Positions 34,919-44,573 are shown, numbered from the stretch's first letter. The stretch: DNA of 64,000 bases from CAZSBG01 sp964605145 (GCA_964605145.1 CAZSBG010000008.1:33392-97391), one strand, 5' to 3'. Numbers and translations are program-made. The notes: a model not told the origin generated them from the sequence alone.

Positions 34919-36410
34919 ATTGCAACGTTTGAAGGGGAGATTTCGACTCGTTCAACGGATGCTTTTGATATTTACCGTTCCTGCCTGAGCCGCGACCAAA
35001 ATAGTTCCACGCCGGAAAATTGAAATCAGATGTTACAGATTTGGGAAGCAACAGGACTGCTTTCAGAAAAGATTCAAGGTCAGGCACATTATAAATGTTC
35101 ACGCTAAATCCCCACCGGTCCATTTGATTGAGAATGTCCGTCAGATTTGCTGTTTTCCAGTCCAGTGAGAAGCGATTGACCCCCCATGATTTTAACAGCA
35201 GTAAATACTCGAGCGCCTCATCCGGTGATTTCTTTAATTGAAATATTATGTTATCGATGGGGGCCTGAATGATGGCAAGTGGATGGTTCCGAGCCAGTCT
35301 TCGGAAGCCTTCTTCTTTTAAAACAGCAACCTGGCAATTAAACCACAGATAATAATCGTTTATATCAAATTCCTGAATCATATTCAGCAATATGTCCACT
35401 GTGCTTCCTGCTTCTTTAATATCCAGTTTCATGGATTTATCCGCAGTGATCAATTGAGCGAAGGCATTGCGTAGCAGGAGAGATTCGTAGTCATGATCAG
35501 GATTTTCCTCGAACGAATCGTGCCGTAAGATCAGTTGCGATGTCCCGGGTTTCAGACGGACATCCATTTCAGCCCAATCCACATTGGAATTGAGAAAATT
35601 GCGCAAATTGATCGCACTGTTCACTCCATGCCAGACAAACTGGACGTTTCGCGGGAGCGATCGTTCTCGGACAAGATCGGTGATGTCGTAATGCCTGCCG
35701 CTTAACGATGATGACGGCAGCTTCTGGCGTTGTGATTCAAAAATGGTATCAGCATGAAGCAGCAGAATTTCTTCATTGGCTTTATTTCTCGCAATGGCTT
35801 CTAAATTCTCCGGTTCATTGTCGATAAAGGTGACAATTCGAAAACCGGTTCGTTGAAAGTGGAAAATACCTGCATCTTTTGATTCGATGACATCTGTTTC
35901 ACCAAATGCATTCAGAAAAACCAGTTCATCTTTGAAGTTCACTTTGTATTGCTTGCCCAGTTTATTCAGTGAGTACAACGTGTCGTCGCGCAGCGATTCC
36001 GGGCGGCCGCTGTTCAATCCGACGTAAGTATTGGGTTGCATCTGAAACCAGCGAATGACCTCCATAACCCCAAAAAATGGCCGATGTGACTCATATATTG
36101 CCAGAGAAGACCAGCGCTGCTTCATATACCAATTTAAAATTTTCTTCTTCTCACTTTCATTAAGAGAAAGTTTTTCAAGAAACTGCTCTAACTGGTTTTC
36201 ATGAAAATTGATTTGGGCAATTTTTAGGTGCGTGAAATATTTTGACCCATGAACCTGGTCAAATAATTTGAGCACGTAATGAATCATGTATCGCATGTCA
36301 ATGATTGTACCATCGATATCAAAGAGAATCAGGAGTCGATCGTTCGGATATTTGCTGCGAAGTTTATCGTAATGACACGATAATTTTTTCATCCAATTTT
36401 TCATTTTCAT
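34917..36410 (-). CDS. HAD-like hydrolase fused to a menorin/FAM151-like domain
   Basis: A 497-residue cytoplasmic protein. The N-terminal part (about 22-235) is HAD-like, with the nucleophile motif LFDIDGTIID (Asp31, Asp33), a cap region and a later FIDNEPENLEA loop. The C-terminal half (about 255-470) resembles the PLC-like phosphodiesterase fold of menorin/FAM151 (DUF2181): VWHGVNSAINLRNFL, AEMDVRL, LILRHDSF and MKLDIKEAG are in the expected order. A GDPD-type phosphodiesterase is the alternative reading. A combined phosphatase and phosphodiesterase could release phosphate, which fits the neighbouring nptA-phoU, but this is inference. A MITE-like element lies 27 nt upstream of the start. 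Confidence 0.6.
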   Translation of the reverse strand: MKMKNWMKKLSCHYDKLRSKYPNDRLLILFDIDGTIIDMRYMIHYVLKLFDQVHGSKYFTHLKIAQINFHENQLEQFLEKLSLNESEKKKILNWYMKQRWSSLAIYESHRPFFGVMEVIRWFQMQPNTYVGLNSGRPESLRDDTLYSLNKLGKQYKVNFKDELVFLNAFGETDVIESKDAGIFHFQRTGFRIVTFIDNEPENLEAIARNKANEEILLLHADTIFESQRQKLPSSSLSGRHYDITDLVRERSLPRNVQFVWHGVNSAINLRNFLNSNVDWAEMDVRLKPGTSQLILRHDSFEENPDHDYESLLLRNAFAQLITADKSMKLDIKEAGSTVDILLNMIQEFDINDYYLWFNCQVAVLKEEGFRRLARNHPLAIIQAPIDNIIFQLKKSPDEALEYLLLLKSWGVNRFSLDWKTANLTDILNQMDRWGFSVNIYNVPDLESFLKAVLLLPKSVTSDFNFPAWNYFGRGSGRNGKYQKHPLNESKSPLQTLQ

Positions 36411-36436
36411 TTCCCGGGTTTAAATTGAAATACTTT

Positions 36437-36617
36437 TTAACCTGAATTATTCATGTAATTATAATAAAATTGATTCAATTACCTGATTATTAGCAAATTG
36501 AATTATCAATTAATTTGAAACTCAGTTTTAGACGTAAAAATGCACTACTCTCTAAATTCAGCACCATTCAGGTTATCTCGATACCTTTAGGAATATCATG
36601 TGAATAATCGAGGTTAA
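36437..36617 (+). repeat. MITE-like element, family 1, copy C (181 bp)
   Basis: Ends TTAACCTGAATTATTCA and TGAATAATCGAGGTTAA. The interior is diverged but keeps CACCATTCAGGTTATCTCGAT in the place of copy A's subterminal segment. It lies immediately upstream of the HAD-menorin gene. Confidence 0.7.
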
Positions 36618-36686
36618 TTAAATTTTACGAGAGTATCAGGTCTGGAAAAAAGGTAACCGTGCACAGGAGAGAAGAACGCCTGACTA

Positions 36687-36793
36687 ACTCCGTGCTTCAG
36701 CGCGGAGGTGCCAAAGTCCGGCAAGCCGGGCTTTAGCCCTTTAACTTCTACACTTTGCCCGAAGATGCTGGGCTAAAGCCTGAAAGCCTTTTA
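36687..36793. repeat. REP-like hairpin cluster
   Basis: CTCCGTGC-TTCA-GCGCGGAG forms an 8-bp hairpin. Downstream, GGGCTTTAGCCC and GGGCTAAAGCC can pair with each other or fold alone. There is no ORF. The rest of the 36618-37003 spacer shows nothing else. Confidence 0.5.
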
Positions 36794-37003
36794 TCGTTGG
36801 TAGTCAATATGCATACCCTGTGATCGGTTACGAAAAAAGAGATTTTTATTCCTGAATTTATTGTAAATAATTAATGTTAAGTAAATGTTAATTTGGTTTT
36901 ACATTTCAATTAATTTTCTGATTTGATTTTAACTATTGGGAACTTTTTGTCCGGACACTCATACAATGCTTAAAATTGAAGAAGAATTATTTGGGTTGGA
37001 AAA

Positions 37004-37963
37004 ATGAAAAAATCACATAAATTCAGTTTAAAAGTTTGCGTTGTGGGCGCCGGGCAGGTCGGCGCAACATTTGCGTATGCATTGCTAATGCGGGGGCTGG
37101 CTAATGAAATCGTATTGATTGATAACAACACAGCGCTTGCTGAAGGCCAGGCAGCCGACTTGAGTCATGGTTTGCCTTATGTGAAACCGGCACATGTGAC
37201 CGCCGGTGAATTCTCGGATTGCGCAAACGCAGAAATTATTGTTATCACTGCCGGCGCGGCGCAAAAACCGGGTGAATCGCGCCTTGATCTCACGCAAAAA
37301 AATGTGGAAATTTTCAAACAGATAATTCCGGAGATTACGCGTTACAACACCGCAGCGACGATAATTGTCGTGTCCAACCCTGTGGATGTGCTGACCTGTG
37401 CTGCGCTGAAGTTTTCCAATTTTCCAAAGGAACGCATCATTGGCACGGGAACAACGCTGGACAGCGCCAGATTTCGGTATTTGCTCAGCCAGCAATGTCG
37501 GATCGATCCGCGGAATGTGCACGCCTATATCATCGGTGAGCACGGCGACAGCGAGGTCCCAGTGTGGAGCGCTGCCCATTTCGGCGGTGTAAAAATCCTC
37601 GATTATTGCCAAACGTGTCCCACAAATTGCTCCAGTGAAAATCGCGACGTAATTTTCACGGAAGTGCGCGATGCCGCCTATCATCTCATCGAGAAAAAAG
37701 GCGCGACGAATCATGCAATTGGTTTGGCAACGTTGACGGTCTTGGAGAGCATTGTTCGAAATCAGAATACCATTCTTACTGTTTCTACCTATCTAAATGA
37801 TTATCTTGGCATTAAAGATGTGTGTTTAAGCGTGCCGACAATCCTGAATCGAACCGGCGTTGTTTCGCACATTGAATTGCCACTTGAAGAAGAGGAACTC
37901 GCGGGACTAAAAAATTCAGCAGATGTCATTCAATCCATGTTAAATCAGGTGGGACTGAGATAA
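37004..37963 (+). CDS. ldh: L-lactate dehydrogenase
   Basis: A 319-residue NAD-dependent dehydrogenase of the LDH/MDH superfamily. The Rossmann motif is VVGAGQVGATFAYAL. The loop AAQKPGESRLDL has Gln at the substrate-specificity position that favours pyruvate (malate enzymes have Arg), and it includes the catalytic-loop Arg. NPVDVLT, IGTGTTLDSARFR and the catalytic His in IIGEHGDSEVPVW follow. It interconverts pyruvate and L-lactate with NADH. A cysteine-rich insert (DYCQTCPTNC) around residue 205 is unusual. The ribosome-binding site is weak (GGTTGGA). It appears to be monocistronic. Confidence 0.9.
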   Translation: MKKSHKFSLKVCVVGAGQVGATFAYALLMRGLANEIVLIDNNTALAEGQAADLSHGLPYVKPAHVTAGEFSDCANAEIIVITAGAAQKPGESRLDLTQKNVEIFKQIIPEITRYNTAATIIVVSNPVDVLTCAALKFSNFPKERIIGTGTTLDSARFRYLLSQQCRIDPRNVHAYIIGEHGDSEVPVWSAAHFGGVKILDYCQTCPTNCSSENRDVIFTEVRDAAYHLIEKKGATNHAIGLATLTVLESIVRNQNTILTVSTYLNDYLGIKDVCLSVPTILNRTGVVSHIELPLEEEELAGLKNSADVIQSMLNQVGLR

Positions 37964-37997
37964 AAAAGTGCGATGCACAAATATATGTGCACCGCAC
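37962..37997 (-). terminator. Terminator for the convergent minus-strand gene
   Basis: GTGCG-A-TGCACA (37968-37979) pairs with TGTGCA-C-CGCAC (37986-37997) with one mismatch. Six A at 37962-37967 become the U-tract on the minus strand. It overlaps the ldh stop codon. Confidence 0.7.
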
Positions 37998-38003
37998 CAA
38001 AAT

Positions 38004-38423
38004 TTAGTGGGAATGTTTGGGACCAATATTATTGCATTTTTCGCACCACTCCATTTTCTTTCCATCAATTTCATAACTGACTACGTCAATTAACATAGCT
38101 TTGTCAATCTTTTTTCCGGTAACTTTGATGGCTTTGCCATGAAGTTTTTTGTCGTTTATCAATTTTTTTGCATGGTCATTTTCCACGAAAGACCAGATCT
38201 TTCCATCACTGGTTTTCAGGGCGCCCTTGTGGCCATATTTGCTGCACTGAAAATTTGCCCCTTCGGAATGGTGCAAATCACAGCCGATACACACAATTTT
38301 CCCTTCGATGGTAGTCTTTGCCTGCTCGTGTTTATCGCCTGGTAATTCCGCTGCATAATTGTCAAAACTTGAAGCAAGAATCAAAATGCTTGCGATGGCA
38401 AAAATAAAAAATGATTTTTTCAT
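38004..38423 (-). CDS. Exported cysteine-containing protein, function unknown
   Basis: A 139-residue protein starting at ATG 38423, with AGGAGG eight bases upstream; a longer frame to 38477 is not supported. A signal peptide (MKKSFFIFAIASILILASSFDNYAA) precedes a small domain with an EGKIVCIGCDLHH motif and GALKTSDGKIWSFVEND-type strands. It ends in WCEKCNNIGPKHSH. The CxxC pairs and terminal histidines suggest metal or haem-related binding, or an OB-like periplasmic domain. I do not recognise a named family. It is transcribed alone and has its own terminator. Confidence 0.7.
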   Translation of the reverse strand: MKKSFFIFAIASILILASSFDNYAAELPGDKHEQAKTTIEGKIVCIGCDLHHSEGANFQCSKYGHKGALKTSDGKIWSFVENDHAKKLINDKKLHGKAIKVTGKKIDKAMLIDVVSYEIDGKKMEWCEKCNNIGPKHSH

Positions 38424-38638
38424 GATGGGTTCCTCCTGTTTAATTTCAAGAATTATTGTTAATAGTAGAATATACATTGTCGGAACAAAATAAAATGTAA
38501 TCCAGTTTACACAACTACAAATTTATTGGGATTTTTCAAAAATCGGTTAAACATGTATCGAAAATTGTGAAAAATAGCTCACGCTTATGATAATTGAATT
38601 TGATATCTGCTCACACAAACGGTAAAACAGGAGGAAAT

Positions 38639-39052
38639 ATGGAGAATAAAGAACTGCGTCGGGATTTTTGGAAAAAGGAAAATTTAGTGCTGTTCGGACT
38701 GTCGCGGGATGAAAAATCAGTCAGCCGCCAGGTTTATCGGTTACTGAATGGAAAAAAATATAATATTTTCCCGATCAATCCAAAAGTCGATAAAATCGAT
38801 TCCATTCAAACCTATAAGAGCCTGGATGAAATCGATGTAAATCTAGATGGCGCGGTTATCATTACAAATCCAAAAATTTCGATTCATGTTGTGAAAGAAT
38901 TGGCTCAAAAAAATATTAACGACTTGTGGTTTCAATTAGATACAATGGATGACAGCGTGCGGAATTTTTTGGATGAAAATGATATGAATTATGTGTACCA
39001 CTGCGCATTGCAATATAACAGGGATGTTGGAATCCCGGGCAACTCGAAATAA
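38639..39052 (+). CDS. CoA-binding (Rossmann) domain protein
   Basis: A 137-residue protein starting at ATG 38639, since CAGGAGG lies just upstream. It has the CoA_binding_2 layout of the succinyl-CoA synthetase N-domain: LVLFGLSRDEKSVSRQVYRLL, then YNIFPINPKVDKI, a TYKSLDEI helix, LDGAVIITNPK and a final strand with VYHCALQYN. Small stand-alone members bind CoA or nucleotide and are of unknown role. Neighbours give no functional link. Confidence 0.8.
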   Translation: MENKELRRDFWKKENLVLFGLSRDEKSVSRQVYRLLNGKKYNIFPINPKVDKIDSIQTYKSLDEIDVNLDGAVIITNPKISIHVVKELAQKNINDLWFQLDTMDDSVRNFLDENDMNYVYHCALQYNRDVGIPGNSK

Positions 39053-39167
39053 TTTTGAATCTATCAGCATAGTGGATATATCGGTCCAACAGTCTGGGCA
39101 TCCTTTTGAGGGGTGAACGGATACTATTTAATTTTAGACTGCTGAATAAAATCCAGTTCGACAATTG

Positions 39168-41333
39168 TTAGAATTTATACCCAATGTTCAAATAGGTAAT
39201 GATGCGGTGAGCCTGACTGGACATCAGGGTGAGTTCCAGAGGGCCAATGGGCGTTGCTATTCCGATTGTTGTGCCGATCCCTGAAAACACCCTGTTTTTA
39301 TTGAATAAATCTTTGCGCATCCCGGTTGTCGCGCCAAAATTGGTATGAATCTGCAAAAAACGTCGTGGTAGAAATTCGTATTGCAGGCCCGCATAGCAGG
39401 CATACATGTGTTTTCCAAGTTTTTCCCGGATTTTATAACCAAAGAAAGATTTTGCCCCGCCGAGGAAGAATGAATAGGAGATCGGTAGATCACTGCTGTT
39501 GGCAGTTCCAAGTTGCATTCGGGAAAGGAACGTCCATTTTTTGTCCATTGGAAAACAGCCGCGCCAGTCGAAATGATAATGGGCAAAATTTATATCGCTG
39601 CCAATTCTTTTGTCAGAAATGGTGCCGGATAATTTTAATGACTGCCCGGTACTGGGAAACATGGCACGATTATAAGTGTCCAGCCATAATCTGCCAAACA
39701 ATGAAAAATATTTATCATCTCTGATTTGAAAATACTCCGGTCCAACCCTCGGCCTGATCCTCGTGTATTCCGCGCGAAGTCCCATCCCAATCATTGTTGT
39801 CGTGGAAAAAATGGAGCCCAGGAATAGTTCGCCTTTGGTAATCTTGGTGCTCAACCTGGCGATTCGTTGCTCCTCCTCAAAAATGTCAATGGATTCATCG
39901 GTATAGATGGCATTTAATTTCAAACCAGCGCTTCTGATCAGCCCGGTATGGAGAAAATACAAAATATCCAGTTGCGATTTTTGTCCCAGCCGTAAATCCA
40001 GCGCCAGCAAAGACCCGTGTTCGGCTAAATTCCGAAAAGTGGTATTGAGGATGAGCGAGGCTTTTGTTTTATTGTCATAGCGAAGTCCGAAACGGAAAGC
40101 ATCGGCGCTTTTTTCATAAACGCGAATGACAAGATCGGTGCCAGTTTGTTTTGGGATCAATTTATAGGTGACGCGTTCAAAGAATTGGCTGCTGTACAGC
40201 CTGGAAATAGCTTCTTCCAAATCCGCGGAGGAAATCCAAGCATCCCCCTGAAAATTCAATTCAGCCAAGATCATTCGTTTGGAAACATCCCTCAATCCCT
40301 GAATTGTTAAATTGTCAATATAGAATGAATCGATTTGAGCCGGAATAAACGCCGGTGTTGTTTGCGTTATATCGAGAGAATCCACCAGAGATTTAAGCCT
40401 GGGCAGGGCAGCACGGGCAGCCTGTTCGCCTCTTTCGATAATACTCTTGACCTGGTTGAAACTGAACATGTCAAAACCCTCCAGGTCCGGTTCGATGAGG
40501 ATGTTGCATAGTGCGTGCTGTTTCACCCTGGATTTCGCTTCGATGAAACTGATTGACTGTGTGATAATATCGAGAAATGAATTCAGCTTTTCCACCGGCA
40601 ACAGGGTGAAGCTGACATCCGAACCGATGATGATATCTGCCCCCATATTTTTCACATCTTCTGCAGGCAGATTGCGGACCAAACCGCCGTCCACGAGAAG
40701 TCGGTCGTCAATTTTAATTGGCGTAAAAACAGTGGGGATGGCCATACTGGCGCGAATGGCATCCGGCAGAAAACCTCTATTGAGCACCACCGCCTCACCT
40801 GTGCCAATATCTGTGGCCACACATGCAAAAGGAATTGGCAACTGGGAAAAATCATCGATGTGATGCACCGGCCAGGTTAACTTGGAGAGCATATTGGTGA
40901 TTTTCTGCCCGGCAATGAGGCCTGTGGGGAGCATCACTTTTTTCTTGCGAATTGAGAGCATGCCGAGATATTTACCATCCCAGAGCTTTTCCTCCATGGA
41001 AAGAAAACGACGGGAATATTCATCGGTTAGCAGATCGGTCCAGTCGGTGCTCAACGCAATTTTTTCGATTTCTTCGGCAGTGTAACCCATGCTGAAAAGC
41101 GCGCCGGCAATGCTGCCCATACTGGTGCCTGCAACAAAGTCGATGGGTACGTTCATTTCTTCCAATACCTTGAGAACGCCAATATGAGCGAAACCTTTGG
41201 CTCCGCCGCCGCTCAACGCCAGTCCAATTTTAGGTCGAACCGAATCCCCTTGGCTAAAAATCAGTGAGGGGCACAGCATAAGGAAAGTTAGGAAGAAAAC
41301 TACATTTCGAAATATTGAATGAATGTGTTTCAT
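39168..41333 (-). CDS. Patatin-like phospholipase fused to POTRA and Omp85 barrel (PlpD-like)
   Basis: A 721-residue exported protein. A signal peptide (about 1-28) is followed by a patatin domain (about 33-310) with oxyanion loop SGGGAKG (41-47), the catalytic Ser71 in GTSMG and the catalytic Asp in VDGGL. A POTRA-like domain follows (about 335-410, FYIDNLTIQGLRDVSKRMI), then a C-terminal Omp85-type 16-strand barrel ending in ...LNIGYKF. This is the type Vd autotransporter (PlpD/FplA) layout, in which the barrel carries the lipase to the cell surface. It should hydrolyse phospholipid acyl esters. All catalytic residues are present. Confidence 0.9.
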   Translation of the reverse strand: MKHIHSIFRNVVFFLTFLMLCPSLIFSQGDSVRPKIGLALSGGGAKGFAHIGVLKVLEEMNVPIDFVAGTSMGSIAGALFSMGYTAEEIEKIALSTDWTDLLTDEYSRRFLSMEEKLWDGKYLGMLSIRKKKVMLPTGLIAGQKITNMLSKLTWPVHHIDDFSQLPIPFACVATDIGTGEAVVLNRGFLPDAIRASMAIPTVFTPIKIDDRLLVDGGLVRNLPAEDVKNMGADIIIGSDVSFTLLPVEKLNSFLDIITQSISFIEAKSRVKQHALCNILIEPDLEGFDMFSFNQVKSIIERGEQAARAALPRLKSLVDSLDITQTTPAFIPAQIDSFYIDNLTIQGLRDVSKRMILAELNFQGDAWISSADLEEAISRLYSSQFFERVTYKLIPKQTGTDLVIRVYEKSADAFRFGLRYDNKTKASLILNTTFRNLAEHGSLLALDLRLGQKSQLDILYFLHTGLIRSAGLKLNAIYTDESIDIFEEEQRIARLSTKITKGELFLGSIFSTTTMIGMGLRAEYTRIRPRVGPEYFQIRDDKYFSLFGRLWLDTYNRAMFPSTGQSLKLSGTISDKRIGSDINFAHYHFDWRGCFPMDKKWTFLSRMQLGTANSSDLPISYSFFLGGAKSFFGYKIREKLGKHMYACYAGLQYEFLPRRFLQIHTNFGATTGMRKDLFNKNRVFSGIGTTIGIATPIGPLELTLMSSQAHRIITYLNIGYKF

Positions 41334-41384
41334 TTTACTGTTCTTCTTATTTTCGGTTGAATGCTGACCGCTATCAGCTAATAA

Positions 41385-42965
41385 TCATTCCACTTCAAAA
41401 ATATGTGCCGCCTGATGCGATTGACCAAACTGGTCCGTGGTTTGAACCACAATGCGGTGGACTCCCGGCTCCAAATCGCCTGGCAGGGGACTGGTCCAGA
41501 TATGCGTGGATACGCCGGCTCGCAGCCAGGATGGCATGGAGTCCTTCTGCCGGGCGTATGTTTTTACAGTGAACGGATCAGGCATTTTTGTGCGCTTCAT
41601 TTTCAACGAAGGCAAATCATCGATAATGCAGGTGACCGTGGAGCGTTCGCTGGCGTCAAAAATATTCACGATGATTTGGGTTGTGTCCAGGGCGCTTTTC
41701 TGAATGATACCGGTCGGAGAGGAAAACCGCATCTGAAAATCCCGACCTCGGGACGCTGCCTTAAAATACTGCGTGTACTGGTTGCCCTTGAACTGGATGA
41801 CGTGATACCCGTTGGGAATGCCATCGCTCTGGTCGGCGACAGGAATGCCGCGCTCGTCTTTCATCCCGCTCCACCAGGCGCCGGCAGCGGCCGCGCAAAT
41901 GATTTGGTGAATGGGATTTTCGCCATTCCAGCCCAGCGTTTCGCCCAAAAAATGATGCTCCAGCGTGTGCATGTGCCCGGCCAGGGCCAATACATTTTTT
42001 CGGCCCTCCAGAATTTTGAACAGCGCATCCCGATTGATGATGTTAATCGCCGGCTCCGTACCCTCTCCCGAAAAAATGGGGATGTGCATGGAAAGCACAA
42101 TGAGCTTTTCTTTTGGCACGAATTTCAGGTCATTTTCCAGCCAGGTTAATTCCTTTTCCACGACTCGACCCTGGTAACGGGGGCGCCCCTCTGCGTTTTT
42201 GCCCAAGTATTCCACATCATCCAGTACGATGAAATGCACCTTTCCGTAATCGAACGAATAATAATTAGGGCCAAAGTGACGCTTGTACGTTTCTAACGAA
42301 TAATTATCATCCGGCGCATCGAAATTTTCGTCGTGATTGCCGGGAACATTGAACATCGGAATGCCCATTTGGGCCATCACGCGATTGTACCGGTCGTAAT
42401 GGGAGAGATCGTCGTACATAATGTCGCCCAGGGTGATGGCGCAGGTTGCGTCCGTGCCAACCAGTTCCGCCACAACGTCATCGCGGAGGTAGCAGATTTC
42501 ATCGTCATCGCGCGTTTGGGGATCGGAAAACGCCAGCACATCGAACGTGTCCGATTCCTCGGTTTTAAACAGCGGGAAATTGATCTGTTTGGGAAGCTTG
42601 CCGGTGGGCGCAACGCCACCGAATTTCAATTCCAACGAACCCTTTGGCTGATGCACATAATAAAACTGCGCCAGATTCGTTTCGTTCAACGGCAATTGAT
42701 AACCGGCCGGTTTGGTGATAAATATAACCGCGTCCCCTTCGATGGGCAACGTGAATTGGCCCTTGTCATCCGTCTGCACCACATCTTTTTGATTGGAAAC
42801 CAGCACCCCTGGAACGCCCTTTTCACCTTTATCCAGTTTGAGGTTTTTGTTCGCGTCTTCGAATACCGTACCCTTGGCCGTTTGGGCGCTCAGGCCGGAG
42901 CTGAAAAGCATACCAATTGCAATTATAGAAAAAACTGAAAAACTGATCCTGAATAATTTTCTCAT
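41385..42965 (-). CDS. Exported calcineurin-like metallophosphoesterase (three-domain)
   Basis: A 526-residue protein starting at ATG 42965 (AGGAG six bases upstream), with a signal peptide ending SGLSAQT. Domains are an SdrD B-like N-domain (KGTVFEDANKNLKLDKGEKGV), a central metallophosphatase with SDPQTRDDD, GDIMYDD, GNHDEN, SMHIPIF and AGHMHTLEHH metal ligands, and a C-terminal Ig-like domain (about 400-525). This MetallophosN-Metallophos-MetallophosC layout is common in Bacteroidota. The substrate is a phosphoester outside the cytoplasm but is not defined by sequence. It is one of several phosphate-releasing enzymes in this window, although no Pho box was seen upstream. Confidence 0.88.
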   Translation of the reverse strand: MRKLFRISFSVFSIIAIGMLFSSGLSAQTAKGTVFEDANKNLKLDKGEKGVPGVLVSNQKDVVQTDDKGQFTLPIEGDAVIFITKPAGYQLPLNETNLAQFYYVHQPKGSLELKFGGVAPTGKLPKQINFPLFKTEESDTFDVLAFSDPQTRDDDEICYLRDDVVAELVGTDATCAITLGDIMYDDLSHYDRYNRVMAQMGIPMFNVPGNHDENFDAPDDNYSLETYKRHFGPNYYSFDYGKVHFIVLDDVEYLGKNAEGRPRYQGRVVEKELTWLENDLKFVPKEKLIVLSMHIPIFSGEGTEPAINIINRDALFKILEGRKNVLALAGHMHTLEHHFLGETLGWNGENPIHQIICAAAAGAWWSGMKDERGIPVADQSDGIPNGYHVIQFKGNQYTQYFKAASRGRDFQMRFSSPTGIIQKSALDTTQIIVNIFDASERSTVTCIIDDLPSLKMKRTKMPDPFTVKTYARQKDSMPSWLRAGVSTHIWTSPLPGDLEPGVHRIVVQTTDQFGQSHQAAHIFEVE

Positions 42966-43560
42966 TTTGATCTCCTGAAAGATATCTGATGTATTTAGTA
43001 ACTGACAAGTAATTTTCTGTACATTTTTGGCAAAAAATCTCAAAAAACAAAATTCAAATATCAAATAAATCCCAAATATAAAAACTCAATTATCAAAACT
43101 TTTTTAGAAAATACAAATACATACCGCTAAGCCTGAATTTATTTTTTGGGATTTTGTAATTGTGATTTGTCTGTTGTTTGGTTTTTGATTTTTGCAATTT
43201 CCGGTTTATCCGACTTAGGTTTTCCTGTGCCTCAATTTAATAATTATTTGATTGTTATGCAAGATATTTGTTGGGGAATTTTTATCTATTGAAATGTTCT
43301 GTGAACGAAATTTTCATTTAAATATTTCTTGCGATTTTGGGAAGTGGTTCTTATATTAAATTTGTGGAGTAGAAAAATTGGGAAAGGTATTGAGGATTTG
43401 GTGGTGAAGTTGTGGCGAGATTATTAAATCTGAGTTTACAGATAAAATTTCAATTGAAATTAAAATATTAAGTTGGTATATTCTATTAAAATGAATTTTG
43501 TATGTCAAGAAACTTGTAATAATTGTACGCATCAAACTTTATTTCATTATTGTAGATAGC
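42966..43560. other. AT-rich gene-free spacer
   Basis: No ORF, RNA or repeat is recognised apart from the repeat element that begins at 43561. Confidence 0.5.
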
Positions 43561-43767
43561 ACTACATAGTCAAATTAAAATTGGTTTTAAATTGCAAAGC
43601 AATATTTGCTCATCGTTGTCATTCCCGTACCACAGGCACTCCTTTCAGTCGCATGTTTTTGGCGGGAATCCCCTGCGATATAGAATGAGATTCCTGTCCT
43701 CCAAAAAGATGGCGGATCTACGACAAAAAACGCGCAGGCGACCGAAGGAAGTCCAGCGGAAATGACA
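43561..43767 (+). repeat. Dispersed repeat family 2, copy 1
   Basis: It starts CTACATAGTCAAATTA. The core lies between TGTCATTCCCG (from 43617) and CGGAAATGACA (to about 43766) and includes CCTCCAAAAAGATGGCGGAT and GCGACCGAAGGAAGTCCAG. It matches 53756-53947 in the same orientation and 49096-49357 inverted. Confidence 0.8.
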
Positions 43768-43812
43768 GAAAAAGGGTAATCTGGCTAAGCAGTAATAAAC
43801 AGGGAATTAAAA

Positions 43813-44001
43813 ATGCCTACGATTTTATTTATCATGGGTTGGCGCTTTTTTTTCTACTCAAATGAAGGCAACGAACCTATTCACATTCACTGTAAAAAAG
43901 CTGAGAAAGAATGTAAATATTGGCTTGATACTGAAGATTTCGATATCAATGAAGCTTTCAGTTATAATATGAATAGTAAAGGGTGTTCAAACAAAATTTA
44001 A
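43813..44001 (+). pseudogene. Truncated DUF4160 protein
   Basis: The first 48 residues match DUF4160: MPTILFIMGWRFFFYSNEG, then NEPIHIHCKKAEKECKYWLD. Complete members are about 80-90 residues and end in a conserved arginine/leucine-rich helix. Here the frame ends with an unrelated AFSYNMNSKGCSNKI tail, so the gene looks broken by a frameshift or rearrangement. DUF4160 genes often pair with DUF2442 in toxin-antitoxin-like loci, and another such locus follows 300 bp downstream. It begins about 45 bp after a family 2 repeat, a possible cause of the disruption. Confidence 0.6.
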
Positions 44002-44303
44002 ATTGTAAAAAAATCCAAATGAAAATCTTAAAATCAAAGTCAGATTTAATAAAATAGAAATGAATTTCTGTCAAATCATAGCTAATTGATATCAAATCTA
44101 AATAAAAACTTACTTCATCAAAAATACAAAAGTGTATAATATATATAAATTAATATCAATAAGTTATGCCGATTTGATTAAACACCCTTTCATATATGAA
44201 AAAGTTTTATGAAACTGAATTAGTGACCTTAAAAATATAACTTGATTATTCCCCATAATTTTGTTATTTTTTAAAGCATAACTGATTTTAAGGAGAATAA
44301 AAA
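44002..44303. other. Spacer with a possible promoter for the UPF0175/DUF3368 pair
   Basis: TTGATT (44242-44247) and TTATTT (44264-44269) with a 16-bp spacer, plus AAGGAG before ATG 44304, fit a promoter for the operon. Nothing else is recognised. Confidence 0.35.
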
Positions 44304-44573
44304 ATGGCGAATTTAATAATTGATATCCCCGAGGATATTATCTTAAGTGCGAAAATACCAAGAAAAAATTTCGAAAAGGAAATTAAAAAAGAATTAGCAA
44401 TACAACTGTATCGTGAGGGCATTATCACCTATGCAAATGCCAGACGTCTTTCAAATTTGGGTAAAATTGAATTCCATTTTTTGTTGGGTGAACGAAAAAT
44501 CCCTCGACAATATGATTTACAAGATTTTGAAAAAGATGTTGCTGTTGTTAATGATTGGGAAGACGTAGAATGA
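44304..44573 (+). CDS. UPF0175-family antitoxin-like protein
   Basis: An 89-residue protein with the UPF0175 pattern: an N-terminal strand (LIIDIPEDII), a helix with EKEIKKELAIQLYREGIITYANARRLSNLGKIEFHFLLGERKIP (described in part) that forms the HTH-like region, and a DLQDFEKDV tail. UPF0175 proteins are antitoxins or DNA-binding regulators paired with PIN-type DUF3368 partners. The stop overlaps the next start (ATGA), indicating translational coupling. AAGGAG precedes the ATG. Length and motifs are typical and it looks intact. Confidence 0.82.
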   Translation: MANLIIDIPEDIILSAKIPRKNFEKEIKKELAIQLYREGIITYANARRLSNLGKIEFHFLLGERKIPRQYDLQDFEKDVAVVNDWEDVE

